6,447 nt of DNA, taken from contig CAMDJU010000160.1 in the NCBI GenBank assembly GCA_945900695.1, forward strand, positions 1-6,447, given 5' to 3'. The stretch's first letter is position 1; every line of letters starts with the position of its first letter. The notes under the pieces are model-generated. The model made no database searches. It had not been told where the DNA came from and saw only the letters and a program-made list of their open reading frames with translations. This document shows positions 6,188-6,447 of this stretch, one piece after another. The position numbers were made by a program, and so were the translations under genes. The stretch is from Bordetella parapertussis. Lineage in GTDB: Bacteria; Pseudomonadota; Gammaproteobacteria; Burkholderiales; Burkholderiaceae_C.

Positions 6188-6447
6188 TTCAACAACTCCG
6201 GTGATTTGTTTTGGGTTTTGGGGATCAAGCGTCGCTCCAGCACATTGCCACTGATGGTGGCTGCACCATCGGATATCAAATGCATCAACATCGGCGTGAC
6301 TTCTTCAGGCTCAGACACACCCAATGTTCGCTGGTACATGGCCACCTCTTCTGGCGAGGCACTGTCTTGAAACAAAGGGGTGTTCATGATGCCGGGTGAG
6401 ACCGCATTGATGCGCACACCGTGCTCTTTGAGTTCTTGTGCGGCAGA
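6184..6447 (-). CDS. SDR family oxidoreductase, C-terminal part (5' end beyond window)
   Basis: The last 87 residues of a short-chain dehydrogenase/reductase. The visible part begins shortly after the catalytic helix would end. Seen: ELKEHGVRINAVSPGIMNTP at 5-24, the hallmark loop after the sixth beta strand that helps bind the nicotinamide, followed by a helix (PEEVAMYQRTLG, 32-43), an EPEEV motif at 47-51 and LMHLISDGAATISGNVL at 54-70. The usual ending with a VDGG motif is missing; the protein instead ends in a short polar, basic tail (ERRLIPKTQNKSPELLK, 71-87). No alternative frame restores VDGG, so I see no frameshift. Its stop codon overlaps the start of the reductase gene by 4 nt (ATGA), which implies coupled translation. 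The catalytic Ser/Tyr/Lys and cofactor motif lie outside the window, so substrate and cofactor cannot be judged. Confidence 0.88.
   Translation of the reverse strand, partial: SAAQELKEHGVRINAVSPGIMNTPLFQDSASPEEVAMYQRTLGVSEPEEVTPMLMHLISDGAATISGNVLERRLIPKTQNKSPELLK

Overview
This window carries six protein-coding genes, all on the minus strand and so transcribed from high to low coordinates. Two of them are cut by the window edges. The gene content, the Shine-Dalgarno spacing, a GC content that looks to be in the mid-to-upper 50s % by eye, and the protein sequences all resemble a Burkholderiales betaproteobacterium, perhaps Comamonadaceae. That placement is an inference from style, not a measured assignment.

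Layout in transcription order: (i) the C-terminal 87 residues of a short-chain dehydrogenase/reductase (SDR), 6447-6184; (ii) a zinc-less quinone-oxidoreductase-type medium-chain reductase, 6187-5204, joined to the SDR by a 4-nt ATGA overlap; (iii) a HyuA-type ATP-binding subunit of the hydantoinase/oxoprolinase/acetone-carboxylase superfamily, 5187-3085; (iv) its HyuB-type partner, 3095-1272, which overlaps HyuA by 11 nt; (v) after a 155-nt gap, a 125-residue carboxymuconolactone-decarboxylase (CMD) family protein, 1116-739; (vi) after a factor-independent terminator, a second and atypical SDR that starts at a GTG, 671-1, and runs off the left edge.

The first four genes are packed as one operon. 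A plausible but unproven reading is a catabolic module. The SDR and the medium-chain reductase would adjust the redox state of a carbonyl or enone intermediate. The HyuAB complex would use ATP either to open a cyclic amide (hydantoin, oxoproline or lactam type) or to carboxylate a ketone. The small CMD protein and the last SDR would act on downstream products. Nothing in the window fixes the substrate: no transporter, regulator or carboxylase gamma subunit is present.

I see no mobile element, CRISPR array, tRNA or rRNA, and no frameshifted gene. The most interesting points are the last SDR, which lacks the catalytic Tyr and Ser of its superfamily; the terminator almost touching that gene's ribosome-binding site; the departures of HyuB from the usual family motifs; and a lysine-rich HyuB tail. 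I found no convincing evidence of an entirely new biological system.
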